A stretch of DNA of 64,000 nt from Gracilibacillus salinarum. Its GTDB lineage: Bacteria; Bacillota; Bacilli; Bacillales; Amphibacillaceae. Positions 54,364-63,608 of the stretch are shown one piece after another. Below the pieces are notes generated by a model. That model was given only the letters and a program-made list of their open reading frames with translations. It was not told the origin of the DNA and searched no databases. The stretch is from the NCBI RefSeq assembly GCF_022919575.1, contig NZ_CP095071.1:1116001-1180000 (forward strand). The letters run 5' to 3'. The translations under genes and the position numbers were made by a program. The first letter of the stretch is position 1; the number at the start of each line of letters is the position of its first letter.

Positions 54364-54627
54364 TTATATTTTTCCATCTCTATGATAAGTCTGTTTTACG
54401 ATTTGATGACTGAACACTGCCATGCCAGTTACGATGACTCCATCTGCTATAGCTTGGATGGTCCAGCCATACAAATTACCTGACGCGAGTATCCCTATAC
54501 ACAGCAAAATCCAAATAATCAACCAATCAGGAATAAAGGGTGTTCTTTTGCAGGCATAACCGATAAACCATAATGCAGGCACTAGGAAATAGAAATCTTC
54601 TTTTAAAGCATATAAAATTTCTGGCAT
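54364..54627 (-). CDS. Phage-type holin
   Basis: 87 residues with three hydrophobic segments (about 10-25 FYFLVPALWFIGYA, 33-50 WLIIWILLCIGILASG, 55-75) and a charged C-terminus (KQTYHRDGKI). The start ALKEDFYFLVPALWFIG is like Hol44-type (phage_holin_5) holins. GGAGGTG precedes the ATG at 54627. Followed by the endolysin gene, as in lysis modules. Expected to form membrane lesions that release the leaderless endolysin. Confidence 0.75.
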   Translation of the reverse strand: MPEILYALKEDFYFLVPALWFIGYACKRTPFIPDWLIIWILLCIGILASGNLYGWTIQAIADGVIVTGMAVFSHQIVKQTYHRDGKI

Positions 54628-54890
54628 TCCGAACACCTCCTCTGATTTGATAATGTTCTCTCCAAACAACGCAATCAATACAAGGTTGACTCACTGTATT
54701 TTATGCATATCTTCCTGAAGTTGCTTTGGCATTTGACATGTATTCCACTCATTACTATAATCAATGGAATGTGTACAAAAGTAGCTAACAATTTTCATAA
54801 TCTGTTGATTAGCTAACTATAATTAGGGTATAAGAAGGATATACTGATTAACAGAAACTAGAAATCCAGAACTAAATTGGAAGGGGGAAC

Positions 54891-54926
54891 ATGTCAGTAC
54901 TTTATCGCTGGCATACATACATATGA
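54891..54926 (+). CDS. Putative 11-residue leader peptide overlapping the BCCT start
   Basis: ATG at 54891 with the only strong ribosome binding site in the region (GGAAGGGGGAAC), encoding MSVLYRWHTYI and ending in TGA that overlaps the BCCT ATG by four bases (ATGA). The BCCT start itself has no Shine-Dalgarno sequence, so its translation is probably coupled to this short ORF. Confidence 0.55.
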   Translation: MSVLYRWHTYI

Positions 54927-56719
54927 CAACTAACCAGTTAAACAAAAAGGTAGGGAAAGTGGGATTTGTTTTTATCACTTCTGCCATTTTAGTGGCGATA
55001 TTTGTATTATGGGGCGCACTTTCTCCAAACTCATTAAGTGATGCAGCCAACACGGGATTAGAATGGATGATTACCAACTTCGGATGGTTTTACATGCTCA
55101 TCACTGCACTATTTGTACTTTTCGTCATCGTTTTGGCACTAAGCCCTTATGGGAAAATACGACTTGGTAAACCGGAGGACAGACCAGAATATTCCTGGTT
55201 TTCCTGGATTGGTATGCTTTTTGCTGCCGGGATTGGAGTAGGATTTGTTTTCTGGGGTGTTGCGGAGCCAGTCCTCTATTATATGGACCCTCCACTCGGT
55301 TATGAACCTGGCACAAGGGAAGCGGCACTTGCAGGATTACGATACGGTTCTTATCACTGGTCACTGCACCCTTGGGCTATTTTCTCCATTGTAGGGATGA
55401 CGCTAGCCTATGTACAGTATCGTAAAGACCGTCCCGCATTAATTAGCTCCGCTTTCTATCCAATGATAGGAGATCGCGTCAATGGCTGGGCAGGAAAAAC
55501 GATAGATACCTTAGCTGTTATTGCTACTTGTACAGGGGTAGCAACGACTTTCGGGTTAAGTGCGATGCAGATAACTGGCGGGTTATCTTATATTACGCCT
55601 ATTCCAAATTCTCCTTGGACTCAGCTCATAATCATTTGTATTGTGACTGCGTTGTTTTTAATATCAGCAGCCAGAGGTCTGGATAAAGGAATTAAGATCC
55701 TGAGTAATGCCAACCTCGTTGTAGCAGGACTTCTGCTCCTGTTTGTTATTATTGTAGGTCCTACTTTATTCATTGCTGAAAGCTTTGTTACCACTCTAGG
55801 AGGATACATAACGAATGTTGTACCAATGGCATTAACATTAACACCCTTTTCTGAAAGTGAATGGCTCGGTACCAATACCATTTTCTTTTGGGCATGGCAT
55901 ATCTCATGGGCACCATTTATGGGTATTTTTATTGCCAGAATATCAAAAGGACGTACCATTCGAGAATTTATGGCAGGGGTGTTAATTGTACCTTCATTAT
56001 TAGCACTTCTTTGGTTTACTACTTTTGGAGGTACCGGTTTAAATGTAGAAATGTACGGTGCTGGCGGACTGAGTGAGTTGATTAATTCTGATGTTGAATT
56101 AGCACTATTCGCCATGCTCAATGAGCTTCCATTAAGCTTTATTACTAACACTTTAGCGATCATCTTAATTTTGATTTTCTTCATTACTTCTGCCGATTCT
56201 GCCTCCTTTGTGCTTGGATCGATGACGTCGAACGGTGATTTGGAACCGAAGATGTCAGTAAAAGTAGTTTGGGGACTGTTAATCGCAGGCGCTGCAAGTG
56301 TATTATTATTTAGTGGTGGCGGTGGCCTTAATGCACTGCAAACCGCTTCAATCATAGCCGCTTTACCGTTCGCTATCATCATGGTACTCATGATCATATC
56401 GATCGTCATCACACTGGGGAAAGATTGGAAAATAGACCAGCGCTTGAAAAGGCGCAAAAGAGAAAAACGAGTTAAGAGTGAATTCAAAAATGAATTTACC
56501 GAAGACTTTAAAGATGAATTTATTGATAATGTTCGAGACGATGTAAAAGACGATTTATATCAAGATATGAAAACTGACTTTTATGAAGATTTCAAAGAAG
56601 AAATCTATGATGAGATGAAAGATGAGTTGTATGATGATTTCAAAGATAAAATTTATGATGAGATCAAAGATGAAATCATTGAAGAAATCACAGAAGACGA
56701 CGATAAAACCAGCAAGTAA
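54923..56719 (+). CDS. BCCT family osmolyte transporter with octapeptide-repeat tail
   Basis: 598 residues. Twelve membrane helices of the betaine/choline/carnitine transporter family with the signature GVGFVFWGVAEPVLYY and FFWAWHISWAPFMGIFIARISKGRT. It likely takes up glycine betaine or a related solute with sodium, like B. subtilis OpuD. From about residue 519 to 590 the cytoplasmic tail consists of charged eight-residue repeats such as DFKEEIYD, EMKDELYD and DFKDKIYD, probably long amphipathic helix. In BetP the tail is the osmosensor, so this tail may regulate activity. Translation appears coupled to a leader ORF. Confidence 0.92.
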   Translation: MTTNQLNKKVGKVGFVFITSAILVAIFVLWGALSPNSLSDAANTGLEWMITNFGWFYMLITALFVLFVIVLALSPYGKIRLGKPEDRPEYSWFSWIGMLFAAGIGVGFVFWGVAEPVLYYMDPPLGYEPGTREAALAGLRYGSYHWSLHPWAIFSIVGMTLAYVQYRKDRPALISSAFYPMIGDRVNGWAGKTIDTLAVIATCTGVATTFGLSAMQITGGLSYITPIPNSPWTQLIIICIVTALFLISAARGLDKGIKILSNANLVVAGLLLLFVIIVGPTLFIAESFVTTLGGYITNVVPMALTLTPFSESEWLGTNTIFFWAWHISWAPFMGIFIARISKGRTIREFMAGVLIVPSLLALLWFTTFGGTGLNVEMYGAGGLSELINSDVELALFAMLNELPLSFITNTLAIILILIFFITSADSASFVLGSMTSNGDLEPKMSVKVVWGLLIAGAASVLLFSGGGGLNALQTASIIAALPFAIIMVLMIISIVITLGKDWKIDQRLKRRKREKRVKSEFKNEFTEDFKDEFIDNVRDDVKDDLYQDMKTDFYEDFKEEIYDEMKDELYDDFKDKIYDEIKDEIIEEITEDDDKTSK

Positions 56720-56799
56720 TACCTCCCTCATAAGCATATTCCTTTTCTGAGACCTGTATTTATGTCAGAATAGGATAGAATTCGAAGTGAGGTGTTATC

Positions 56800-57504
56800 A
56801 TGCAAATTGAAATATGGTCAGATTTTGTATGTCCTTTTTGTTATATAGGTAAAAAAAGACTTGAACAAGCGATTGAACGTTTTCCACATCCAATCGATGT
56901 TACGATAGAATATAAAAGTTTTGAACTTGATCCTGATACACCTAAGTATACAGGCGGAAGTATTCATGAAATGTTAGCAAAAAAGTACAATATGTCATTA
57001 GATCAGGCAAAGCATGCAAATCAGCAGATCGGTGAACAAGCAAAAGCTGTTGGTTTGGAATTTGTCTTTGACACAATGAAGCCTGGAAATACGTTTGATG
57101 CACATCGTCTTAGTAAATATGCTGCAAAGTTAAATAGAGAAACGGAATATGTTGATTCGATGTTATACCATTATTTCACGTTATCAAAAGATTTAAGTGA
57201 TAAGGAAACTTTACTTGCCATTACAGACGAATTAGCTTTCGATCATGAAGAAGTTTCTAGCATACTTGAAGATGAATCAAGCTATGCAAATGATGTCAGG
57301 AATGATGAAGAAACAGCAAAAAGCTTAGGTGTAACTGGAGTACCATTCTTTGTATTCAACAAAAAATATGCTATTTCAGGAGCACAGCCGATCGAAACAT
57401 TTATGCAGGCAATCGAGAAAGTAATGGAAGAAGAAAAGAAACAGCCATTTGAAAGTCTAAATACGGAGCAAGGTAGCTATTGCGACGGAGATGGTTGCAA
57501 ATAA
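56800..57504 (+). CDS. DsbA family oxidoreductase (FrnE-like)
   Basis: 234 residues, thioredoxin fold with helical insertion. The active site CPFC is at 12-15 (SDFVCPFCYIGKKR), the cis-Pro region is TGVPFFVFN, and the end is FrnE-like. Two more cysteines form a CDGDGC tail. No signal peptide, so cytoplasmic, probably a disulfide isomerase or polyketide-type FrnE homologue involved in redox stress. AGGTG before the ATG. Confidence 0.92.
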   Translation: MQIEIWSDFVCPFCYIGKKRLEQAIERFPHPIDVTIEYKSFELDPDTPKYTGGSIHEMLAKKYNMSLDQAKHANQQIGEQAKAVGLEFVFDTMKPGNTFDAHRLSKYAAKLNRETEYVDSMLYHYFTLSKDLSDKETLLAITDELAFDHEEVSSILEDESSYANDVRNDEETAKSLGVTGVPFFVFNKKYAISGAQPIETFMQAIEKVMEEEKKQPFESLNTEQGSYCDGDGCK

Positions 57505-57512
57505 CTTGAGAC

Positions 57513-57556
57513 AAACAGGCTTGATATCTACAATTAGATGTCAAGCCTGTTTTTTG
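57513..57556 (+). terminator. Terminator after the DsbA-like gene
   Basis: ACAGGCTTGA...TCAAGCCTGT stem with inner TATCTA/TAGATG pairing, followed by six T. Confidence 0.85.
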
Positions 57557-57568
57557 TACGGTAGGAAA

Positions 57569-57640
57569 GCATCAAAATGATCGTTCTGCAATACAGCCTT
57601 TGTTAACATAATTCATATTATAGGTAGTTGTTTAGGACCG
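57569..57640. repeat. Family B repeat, end fragment B6
   Basis: ATCAAAATGATCGTTCTGCA, ATACAGCCTTTGTTAACATA and ATTCATATTATAGG match the Y end of copy B3, then TTTAGGACCGGGT is the reverse of the outer left arm. The inner part is lost. Confidence 0.65.
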
Positions 57641-57696
57641 GGTGAACTTTTGCCGTTTTTCTCACAGGTAATCATCCCTATTTTCATTTTTCTCAA

Positions 57697-58050
57697 TTAG
57701 GGCTTTCGCAAAATCTTCTCCATCGCTTTTCCTTTTGCCAGTTCATCAATCAGTTTATCCAAGTAGCGAACTTCCTTCATCAATGGATCTTCGATTTCCT
57801 CTATTCGTACCCCACAAATGACACCTTTGATCGAGTTACGTGAGGAATTCAATTGAGGAGCTTCTGAAAAAAAGTTTTCCATGTTTGTCTTTTTCTCTAA
57901 TTGTCTTTCCAACTCTTCCTGACTATACCCTGTCAACCAGCAGATGATCTCATCAACTTCCTCTTTTGTACGGCCTTTTTTCTCTGCTTTTGTAATATAA
58001 TGAGGATAGACACCCGCGAAGCTCATCGTATAAATTCTATGTTTAGTCAT
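57697..58050 (-). CDS. DUF2200 family protein
   Basis: 117 residues, soluble and charged. The start [38 protein letters not shown] is the conserved core of DUF2200, and [30 protein letters not shown] is the second conserved part. Function is unknown in the family. AGGAGGG precedes the ATG. It is monocistronic, with no clear terminator before repeat fragment B6. Confidence 0.88.
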   Translation of the reverse strand: MTKHRIYTMSFAGVYPHYITKAEKKGRTKEEVDEIICWLTGYSQEELERQLEKKTNMENFFSEAPQLNSSRNSIKGVICGVRIEEIEDPLMKEVRYLDKLIDELAKGKAMEKILRKP

Positions 58051-58322
58051 GATAAACCCTCCTGAAATGATTTTGTTACTAGTGTTTACAAACCAGTATA
58101 TTAATTTGATTTATCAGACTTTTTTCCAATAGCACACTAAGTTTTCCTTAAAGGATTATGTTAAATTTTCATGACCAACAATTAGTTCTTTAGTCCTGTA
58201 TTTTTACAAAAACTTAAAAATATTAATTTCTTATCGTTTATTGCCTCTATTTAATGTTATAATCATATTGTACTACTACTATTTAATTATTACGCTTACA
58301 CTTAAAGGATTTCTTTGTTTTT

Positions 58323-58336
58323 TGTAAGCACTTACT
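58323..58336. promoter_or_regulatory. Cre-like palindrome upstream of the chemoreceptor gene
   Basis: TGTAAGCACTTACT matches 12 of 14 positions of the cre consensus and contains the palindrome GTAAG-CA-CTTAC. It lies 27-40 bases before the ATG. The rest of 58051-58362 is AT-rich and holds no gene. Confidence 0.35.
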
Positions 58337-58362
58337 AAATTATCAAATGCGGAGGATGAACG

Positions 58363-60519
58363 ATGGCGAACAAATGGAAAGGAAAAAACAAGCTAGGAAT
58401 CAGGAAAACCAAGGACTTTGTTAACGCAACAAGAAATAAACTATCTTTTTTTAGTAAGAAAAAAATGAAAGCGGATAAAATCAGTGCAGGGACAGAACCA
58501 GCTGCACAGCACTCTACAGTATCCAAGAAACATTCTATCAGCAGAAAAATTCTTGTTAATATTTTAACTACTGTATTAATCAGTGTATGTATTGTAGGTA
58601 TTGCTTCCTATTTTATTTCAAATGCAATTATAAAAGAAAAAGTGACGGACGCTTCCGAACAGACGATTATCCAATCGGCCGATAAACTGGACTATTTAAT
58701 TAATCAGTATAAAAATCGTGTAACTGAAATATTAATGGCGGATAACTTCAGTAATACGTTGAATGAGCTTGATACTTATGAAGAAACAAATAATTTTGAT
58801 TACTTCTCCTTAAAAAGTACGGTTGATGATGCGTTGACACAAATTACTACACTGGATAGTAATGTTAGTCTATACCTGCTACATACAGAGAAAGAACGGA
58901 TCATCTCATCTACACAGACAATTAGCGAGGAAGAGATTTTTGCTAAAGACTGGTATAAAGAGGCAGTAAATTATGATGGACCGACAGCATGGATAGGCGG
59001 GTTAAGCAAAGGGGTATCCGGAACTAACGAAGAACCAACGATCTCATTTGGTCAGAAGCTACGGATAAGCGGAACAGATTATATATTAATCGTTGAGTTA
59101 ACTCCTGCAGTATTTGCCACTGCACTCGAAGGTGTCCAGTTCGGTGAAGATGGCGATGCTAATATTGTAGATGCTAATAACCAGATCGTTTTTTCTAAAG
59201 ATCTAGAGGAAATTTCAACAGACTATCCTTATAAAGTAAACTTTAAGTCTGAAAAGAACATGATTAATGACAATGGACAATTAGTGTTCCAAAGTCCTTC
59301 GGAAGCATCTGATTGGTATTTGGTCGGATCTGTATCCGAAAAAGAATTAACGAAAGACACAGCTTATATCTTTTACGTAACCATTGGGATCATTCTGCTG
59401 GCAGTCTTACTATCCATATTTATCGCCAGAAGAACAGTCAAGTTAATTGCTGGTCCAATTGCGACCATTTCTGATCAGATGGCATCTGCTAAAAACGGTG
59501 ACCTTACCGTCCGTTCTCAGGCTGTAAATCGCAAGGATGAAATTGGATTACTTGCGAGCAGCTTCAATGAAATGTTAGAAAATATTGGAGTGATGATGAA
59601 TCAGACGAGAACATCTGCTAATAAAGTACTCGAAGCCGCAATTGAGTTGACCAATATCTCACAAATGCAATCCCAGTCCGCTAAAGAGGTCGCTGCAGCA
59701 TCCGAGGAAATTGCAAGTGGCGCAACCGGATTAACAGATGAAGCAGAACGTGGAAACACATTGGCGGCTAGCATTCACGATGAAGTAGAAAATGTCTATC
59801 AAAATAATGGTATCATGGAAAATCATGCTATCGAGGTATTAGAACGCAGCCATGAAGGATTAGAAAAAATGAATGAATTAGTAGTAAAGACCAAAGATGG
59901 TGAACAAATGACCAATGCTTTAGCGGAAAAAGTGGATACGTTGAAAGAAAGTACCGAACAAATCAATCAAGTAATGGAAATGCTTACTAATATCGCCCAG
60001 CAAACAAACTTACTTTCTTTGAATGCCGCAATCGAAGCTGCGCGAGCCGGTGAAGCTGGAAAAGGCTTCGCTGTCGTTGCAGATGAAATCAGAAAACTGT
60101 CGACCCAATCCAAAGATTCCATTGATAAAGTTGATGAAATCACAACAGGTATCGTTAATGAAGTAAATGAAACATTGCAAGTATTAGAAGCTGCAACACC
60201 ACGTTTCAAGGAACAGGTAACACAAGCGGAAGATACACAATTAATTTTAAATGGTGTTGGGGAGAGCATGAGTACCTTTACAAATAAAATCCAGGATGTT
60301 ACCCACTCCATTCAGCAATTACGCGAATCTCAAGAAGTACTAACATCTACGATTCATCAGGTCAGTGCAACAGCAGAAGAATCCAGCGCCATCAGCGAAG
60401 AAGTTTCTGCCACAACTGAAGAACAGTTGAAAGTAAGTGAATCGTTAGTTACTACTTCTGATCAGCTTAAAGAATTATCCGAAGAATTACAGGGTATGAT
60501 GCGTAAGTTTAAAATATAA
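58363..60519 (+). CDS. Methyl-accepting chemotaxis protein with dCache sensor and long basic N-terminus
   Basis: 718 residues. About 65 cytoplasmic, Lys-rich residues precede the first helix ([20 protein letters not shown]), which is longer than usual. Then a double-Cache domain ([17 protein letters not shown]), second helix near 335-355, HAMP, and a signalling domain with tip [22 protein letters not shown] and [16 protein letters not shown] helix bundle break after the tip matches the Firmicute 36H/44H types. Start ATG with GGAGGATG. Lies beside the rhamnogalacturonan operon and could sense related sugars or acids, which is speculation. Confidence 0.93.
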   Translation: MANKWKGKNKLGIRKTKDFVNATRNKLSFFSKKKMKADKISAGTEPAAQHSTVSKKHSISRKILVNILTTVLISVCIVGIASYFISNAIIKEKVTDASEQTIIQSADKLDYLINQYKNRVTEILMADNFSNTLNELDTYEETNNFDYFSLKSTVDDALTQITTLDSNVSLYLLHTEKERIISSTQTISEEEIFAKDWYKEAVNYDGPTAWIGGLSKGVSGTNEEPTISFGQKLRISGTDYILIVELTPAVFATALEGVQFGEDGDANIVDANNQIVFSKDLEEISTDYPYKVNFKSEKNMINDNGQLVFQSPSEASDWYLVGSVSEKELTKDTAYIFYVTIGIILLAVLLSIFIARRTVKLIAGPIATISDQMASAKNGDLTVRSQAVNRKDEIGLLASSFNEMLENIGVMMNQTRTSANKVLEAAIELTNISQMQSQSAKEVAAASEEIASGATGLTDEAERGNTLAASIHDEVENVYQNNGIMENHAIEVLERSHEGLEKMNELVVKTKDGEQMTNALAEKVDTLKESTEQINQVMEMLTNIAQQTNLLSLNAAIEAARAGEAGKGFAVVADEIRKLSTQSKDSIDKVDEITTGIVNEVNETLQVLEAATPRFKEQVTQAEDTQLILNGVGESMSTFTNKIQDVTHSIQQLRESQEVLTSTIHQVSATAEESSAISEEVSATTEEQLKVSESLVTTSDQLKELSEELQGMMRKFKI

Positions 60520-60528
60520 TTTGCACCT

Positions 60529-60578
60529 ATAAAAAAACACGGCATTCGCCTCATTTGAGCAAATGCCGTCGTTTTTCT
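60529..60578 (+). terminator. Terminator after the chemoreceptor gene
   Basis: ACGGCATTCGCCTCA...GCAAATGCCGT imperfect stem followed by TCGTTTTT, with an A-tract on the left. Confidence 0.75.
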
Positions 60579-60710
60579 TATACATGATAAATTCTAAATT
60601 TTCACAACGTCGATCAGCTATATCACTAACAATTAATTATAAGAACCTATTTTTTATAATATATTTTTACAATTTAACTGGTCATCCAGATATTGTCTTT
60701 GGAGTTTTTG

Positions 60711-61973
60711 CTAATCTACGTACTCCCCACCTGGATACAAGGTTACAGAATAATCCCTTTTCGTTTGTGCTAATCCAGCTTCAGCTGTCTGTGTGACATC
60801 CATCTGTTTGTTTCCATATACATAGGCAGTGGTTTGATCGTACACTATCACCTGGGTATATCCAGAACCGTTTAAATCACCATAACAGATATAACCATCA
60901 ACTGGAAAACGTGTCACGACATTTTGATAACCATCATAAATCGTCGGTGGAATACCTCCACCACGGCGGTAAGCGATAATATAATCCAGCTCATGGTCAT
61001 CCCAATTCCGGATCGTATCGATAATTGTTAACCACCCCCCTGTTTTACGGTCTTCCTTCCAGATCTCGTTTCCATCTGCATCTAATAAAAAGATACCATC
61101 TCGACCGTCGGAGGCATGCTTCCCCCTTATAATCCGATCTAAACCAGCTACCTGCAGCCCATCCATATCGCTTCTAAATTTACCTAAGCAGACATGCTGT
61201 GACTCAATCGATCCATCATAGCGCCAGCATTCATTACCTTCCCAATCATATAGCACAGTTACACTGCCACCTATGACTAACTGGTATTGATCACTTTCTG
61301 CTTGAACTTTACCTACCCAAATACAATCTGCGTGCTCATCTAAGTCATGACAGGACCATAGCAAGTCACCGTCTGCGCTTAGAAAGTCATAGCCTGCCAT
61401 CACTTCATCGCGACCGTCTTGATTGAAATCGAATGTCCAAGGAAAATGTCCTATATTTCCTTTGTGTGTCCAAAGCAGTTCAAATGCATTGTTAAGCACC
61501 CACATTTGATGATAACGATCTTTCAAAATGACATCCTGTGGATACGAATGTCCTGACACATTAGCAATAACAATACAGTCATGGGCAAACCTATCCGGTA
61601 AGGCATATTGTTTTTTCGTGACGCCTGTTTTGCCATCTATCATCAGAAATTGATCTTTCATCACACAAAGAACTTCATTATGTCCATCACCATCAAGATC
61701 ATAGATTTGGACAGGATAATCACTGCCAGGTCCACCAGGATCTTCGCTAGGCGTTCCAACTTGCCACAACATGTTACCATTCAAATCAAAAGCAGTCATT
61801 GCCTCTACCTGATGTGGTACATAGCGATCATCAATTCCACCATTCGGCTGAACCATCAGCACATCCATTCTTCCATTTCCCGTTAAATCACCTAAGTACA
61901 TTTTGCAGTTTTTTCCTGCCTTCGTTAAATCGAGCGTTGCTAGTAAATTTACTTCTTTCGTATTTGCTGTCAT
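60711..61973 (-). CDS. FG-GAP/VCBS-type beta-propeller protein of the yes-like operon
   Basis: 420 residues without a signal peptide. Several calcium-loop-like repeats are visible (DLTGNGRMDVL, DLDGDGHNEVL, DFNQDGRDEVM, DLNGSGYTQVI), the pattern of FG-GAP propellers found in rhamnogalacturonan lyases and related proteins. It does not contain the PL11 start typical of YesW/YesX and is shorter, so a lyase call is not justified. GGAGGTTAG before the ATG. It follows the yesV-like gene by 24 bases and is the last gene of the operon. Confidence 0.75.
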   Translation of the reverse strand: MTANTKEVNLLATLDLTKAGKNCKMYLGDLTGNGRMDVLMVQPNGGIDDRYVPHQVEAMTAFDLNGNMLWQVGTPSEDPGGPGSDYPVQIYDLDGDGHNEVLCVMKDQFLMIDGKTGVTKKQYALPDRFAHDCIVIANVSGHSYPQDVILKDRYHQMWVLNNAFELLWTHKGNIGHFPWTFDFNQDGRDEVMAGYDFLSADGDLLWSCHDLDEHADCIWVGKVQAESDQYQLVIGGSVTVLYDWEGNECWRYDGSIESQHVCLGKFRSDMDGLQVAGLDRIIRGKHASDGRDGIFLLDADGNEIWKEDRKTGGWLTIIDTIRNWDDHELDYIIAYRRGGGIPPTIYDGYQNVVTRFPVDGYICYGDLNGSGYTQVIVYDQTTAYVYGNKQMDVTQTAEAGLAQTKRDYSVTLYPGGEYVD

Positions 61974-61997
61974 GCACTTCTAACCTCCATTATAAAT

Positions 61998-62633
61998 TTA
62001 AGTTTCCTGAAGCAGCTCTTGCTTTATTTCTAATCGTAAAAATGTTCGATGCGCAATCCACATGATTACTAAACTAGATAAACTAGCTCCGAAGAAGAAT
62101 AGAAATACCGGTAACTTAAAGTATAAATAGTATAAAGTTAAACACGCTGAAACTAGATAAATCGTTCGTACAGGGGAATAGACTGTTAACAAAATCGCAT
62201 TTTTTACATAATTATATAATTTGTTATCGTAATGCACATACATTGGAAAAATATAGATCACCATTAGACCTAGTACAGCAGAAACAAAAAGCAGTACTTT
62301 CTCCATCACTTGCTGCATGGCAGCATTATCAATCTGCAAAAAATGAAAATTTATATAAAGCATATACGCAAACAACAATATAAATATGCCTAATTTGTTA
62401 GCGCGAATAAATTCCTTTTTATATGTTTGCCAGAATACTTTAAAAGCCGGAATATCTTCCTCCCCTTGTGACCATCTTCTAAAAATGGTAAACATGGCGA
62501 CTGTACTCGGTCCAAAGCCGAATATCACAGCACCAGCTAATGTAAAACACACCCACAAAAAATTAACATATAAAAGGAGCAGTACCGTTTCTCCAAAAAA
62601 ATAAAATTTGCTGATAAAGCCATTCCCCAACAT
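61998..62633 (-). CDS. yesV: DUF624 membrane protein, YesV-like
   Basis: 211 residues with about five membrane helices and the DUF624 pattern: FFGETVLLLLYVNFLWVCFTLAGAVIFG, then FGPSTVAMFTIFRRW and ANKLGIFILLF. DUF624 proteins accompany carbohydrate ABC importers, as YesV does in the B. subtilis yes operon, and may assist the permease. AGGAGG before the ATG. Starts 10 bases after the yesU-like gene. Confidence 0.85.
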   Translation of the reverse strand: MLGNGFISKFYFFGETVLLLLYVNFLWVCFTLAGAVIFGFGPSTVAMFTIFRRWSQGEEDIPAFKVFWQTYKKEFIRANKLGIFILLFAYMLYINFHFLQIDNAAMQQVMEKVLLFVSAVLGLMVIYIFPMYVHYDNKLYNYVKNAILLTVYSPVRTIYLVSACLTLYYLYFKLPVFLFFFGASLSSLVIMWIAHRTFLRLEIKQELLQET

Positions 62634-62643
62634 AATGATCCTC

Positions 62644-63330
62644 CTATTCTGTTACTTTACGTACTTTTTTTACTGACAAATTCGCATAAGCTGCTTTCAT
62701 TGGTGCCATTTGACGAAATCCAATTTTTCCACCTTGATAAACAGGTCCATAAGTAGCTCCATCATCCTCCCATTCCAATACAAGCAAATCATTGATATAA
62801 AATAATACATGCTGTTCATATTTAATCAGTTTCATATGATATGGTGAGATTGCATCTTCTACTGGCGGCAATGGATCAGCCGCTTGTGTGACTAGGTGAA
62901 ACCCATAGCTTTTCCGTAAATTACAAGTACGAAAAGCTCTTTCTTCCGCATACTTATGTCGAAAATATGATAAATGCAACGTATTAATCGCTCCAGAATG
63001 ATAATCAGGATAATATCCTGCTCGTTTCGGAAGAGTTGGATCGAACAAATCTTCACCTTCTTTTCCTTGGGCTGCGAAAAAAAGCATACAAAGACCTGGT
63101 TCTTCCAGCGGGTAAAAATCCCATTCAACCATGATTCTGTCAGGAAACTCAACAGGACACCACAATAACCAGTGAGCATGATCACCATGTTCATCAGGAT
63201 CTAACATATTTTCAAGCAATAGTTTATCGTTCCAGTTTCTTTTTTTTACTTGACCTTCAGTTATCCAATCTTCCACTGCAGCTTCGCCATTCAAGCTATT
63301 TTGATACACTATTTCTTCTGCTATAAACAT
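62644..63330 (-). CDS. yesU: DUF1961 protein, YesU-like
   Basis: 228 residues, all-beta, no signal peptide. The order IVYQNSLNG...WLLWCPVEFPDRIMVEWDFYPLEEPGLCMLFFAA...YHSGAINTLHLSYFRHK...NLRKSYGFHLVTQ...IGFRQMAPMKAAYANLSV is that of the jelly-roll DUF1961 family (YesU). It is thought to act on rhamnogalacturonan-derived oligosaccharides, but the activity is undefined. AAGGAGG about 10 bases before the ATG. Placed between the ABC permease and yesV-like genes. Confidence 0.88.
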   Translation of the reverse strand: MFIAEEIVYQNSLNGEAAVEDWITEGQVKKRNWNDKLLLENMLDPDEHGDHAHWLLWCPVEFPDRIMVEWDFYPLEEPGLCMLFFAAQGKEGEDLFDPTLPKRAGYYPDYHSGAINTLHLSYFRHKYAEERAFRTCNLRKSYGFHLVTQAADPLPPVEDAISPYHMKLIKYEQHVLFYINDLLVLEWEDDGATYGPVYQGGKIGFRQMAPMKAAYANLSVKKVRKVTE

Positions 63331-63420
63331 GATTGATTTTCCTCCTTAACATCCGTAGAAAGACGGAAACAAACAACTACCTGCCTGTATATTTGATAGT
63401 CATTTGTTCTCATCTTTCAT

Positions 63421-63588
63421 TCCCGGGCAGAATAAATGGATGGAAGTGCTTGTTCAAAAATGAGGACCAAATCGCAAGAAATTCAATGCAGCGTAGCATC
63501 AAGTAACACAAATATATGCCAGCCAACGCATAAATTCACAGCGTTTTTCCGGACCTTTTTGAACATCCTTTTGAATCTTCTGCCCGAG
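63421..63588. repeat. Long imperfect inverted repeat (family C) between permease and yesU genes
   Basis: CCGGGCAGAA (63423-63432) pairs with TTCTGCCCGA (63578-63587) and TGTTCAAAAA (63451-63460) with TTTTTGAACA (63556-63565), with weaker pairing inside. The result is a palindrome of about 165 bp without coding potential. Confidence 0.65.
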
Positions 63589-63608
63589 CTAATATTTATT
63601 CATTGCTA

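Noticed and set aside
54800..54890. Sigma-B promoter before the BCCT gene (GGGTAT near 54826)
   Set aside because: The minus-10-like box is present, but no acceptable GTTTAA-like box lies 12-15 bases upstream.
55621..56487. 288-codon minus-strand ORF opposite the BCCT gene
   Set aside because: Composition is that of antisense of a membrane-protein gene, it lacks a ribosome binding site and it overlaps a clear conserved gene.
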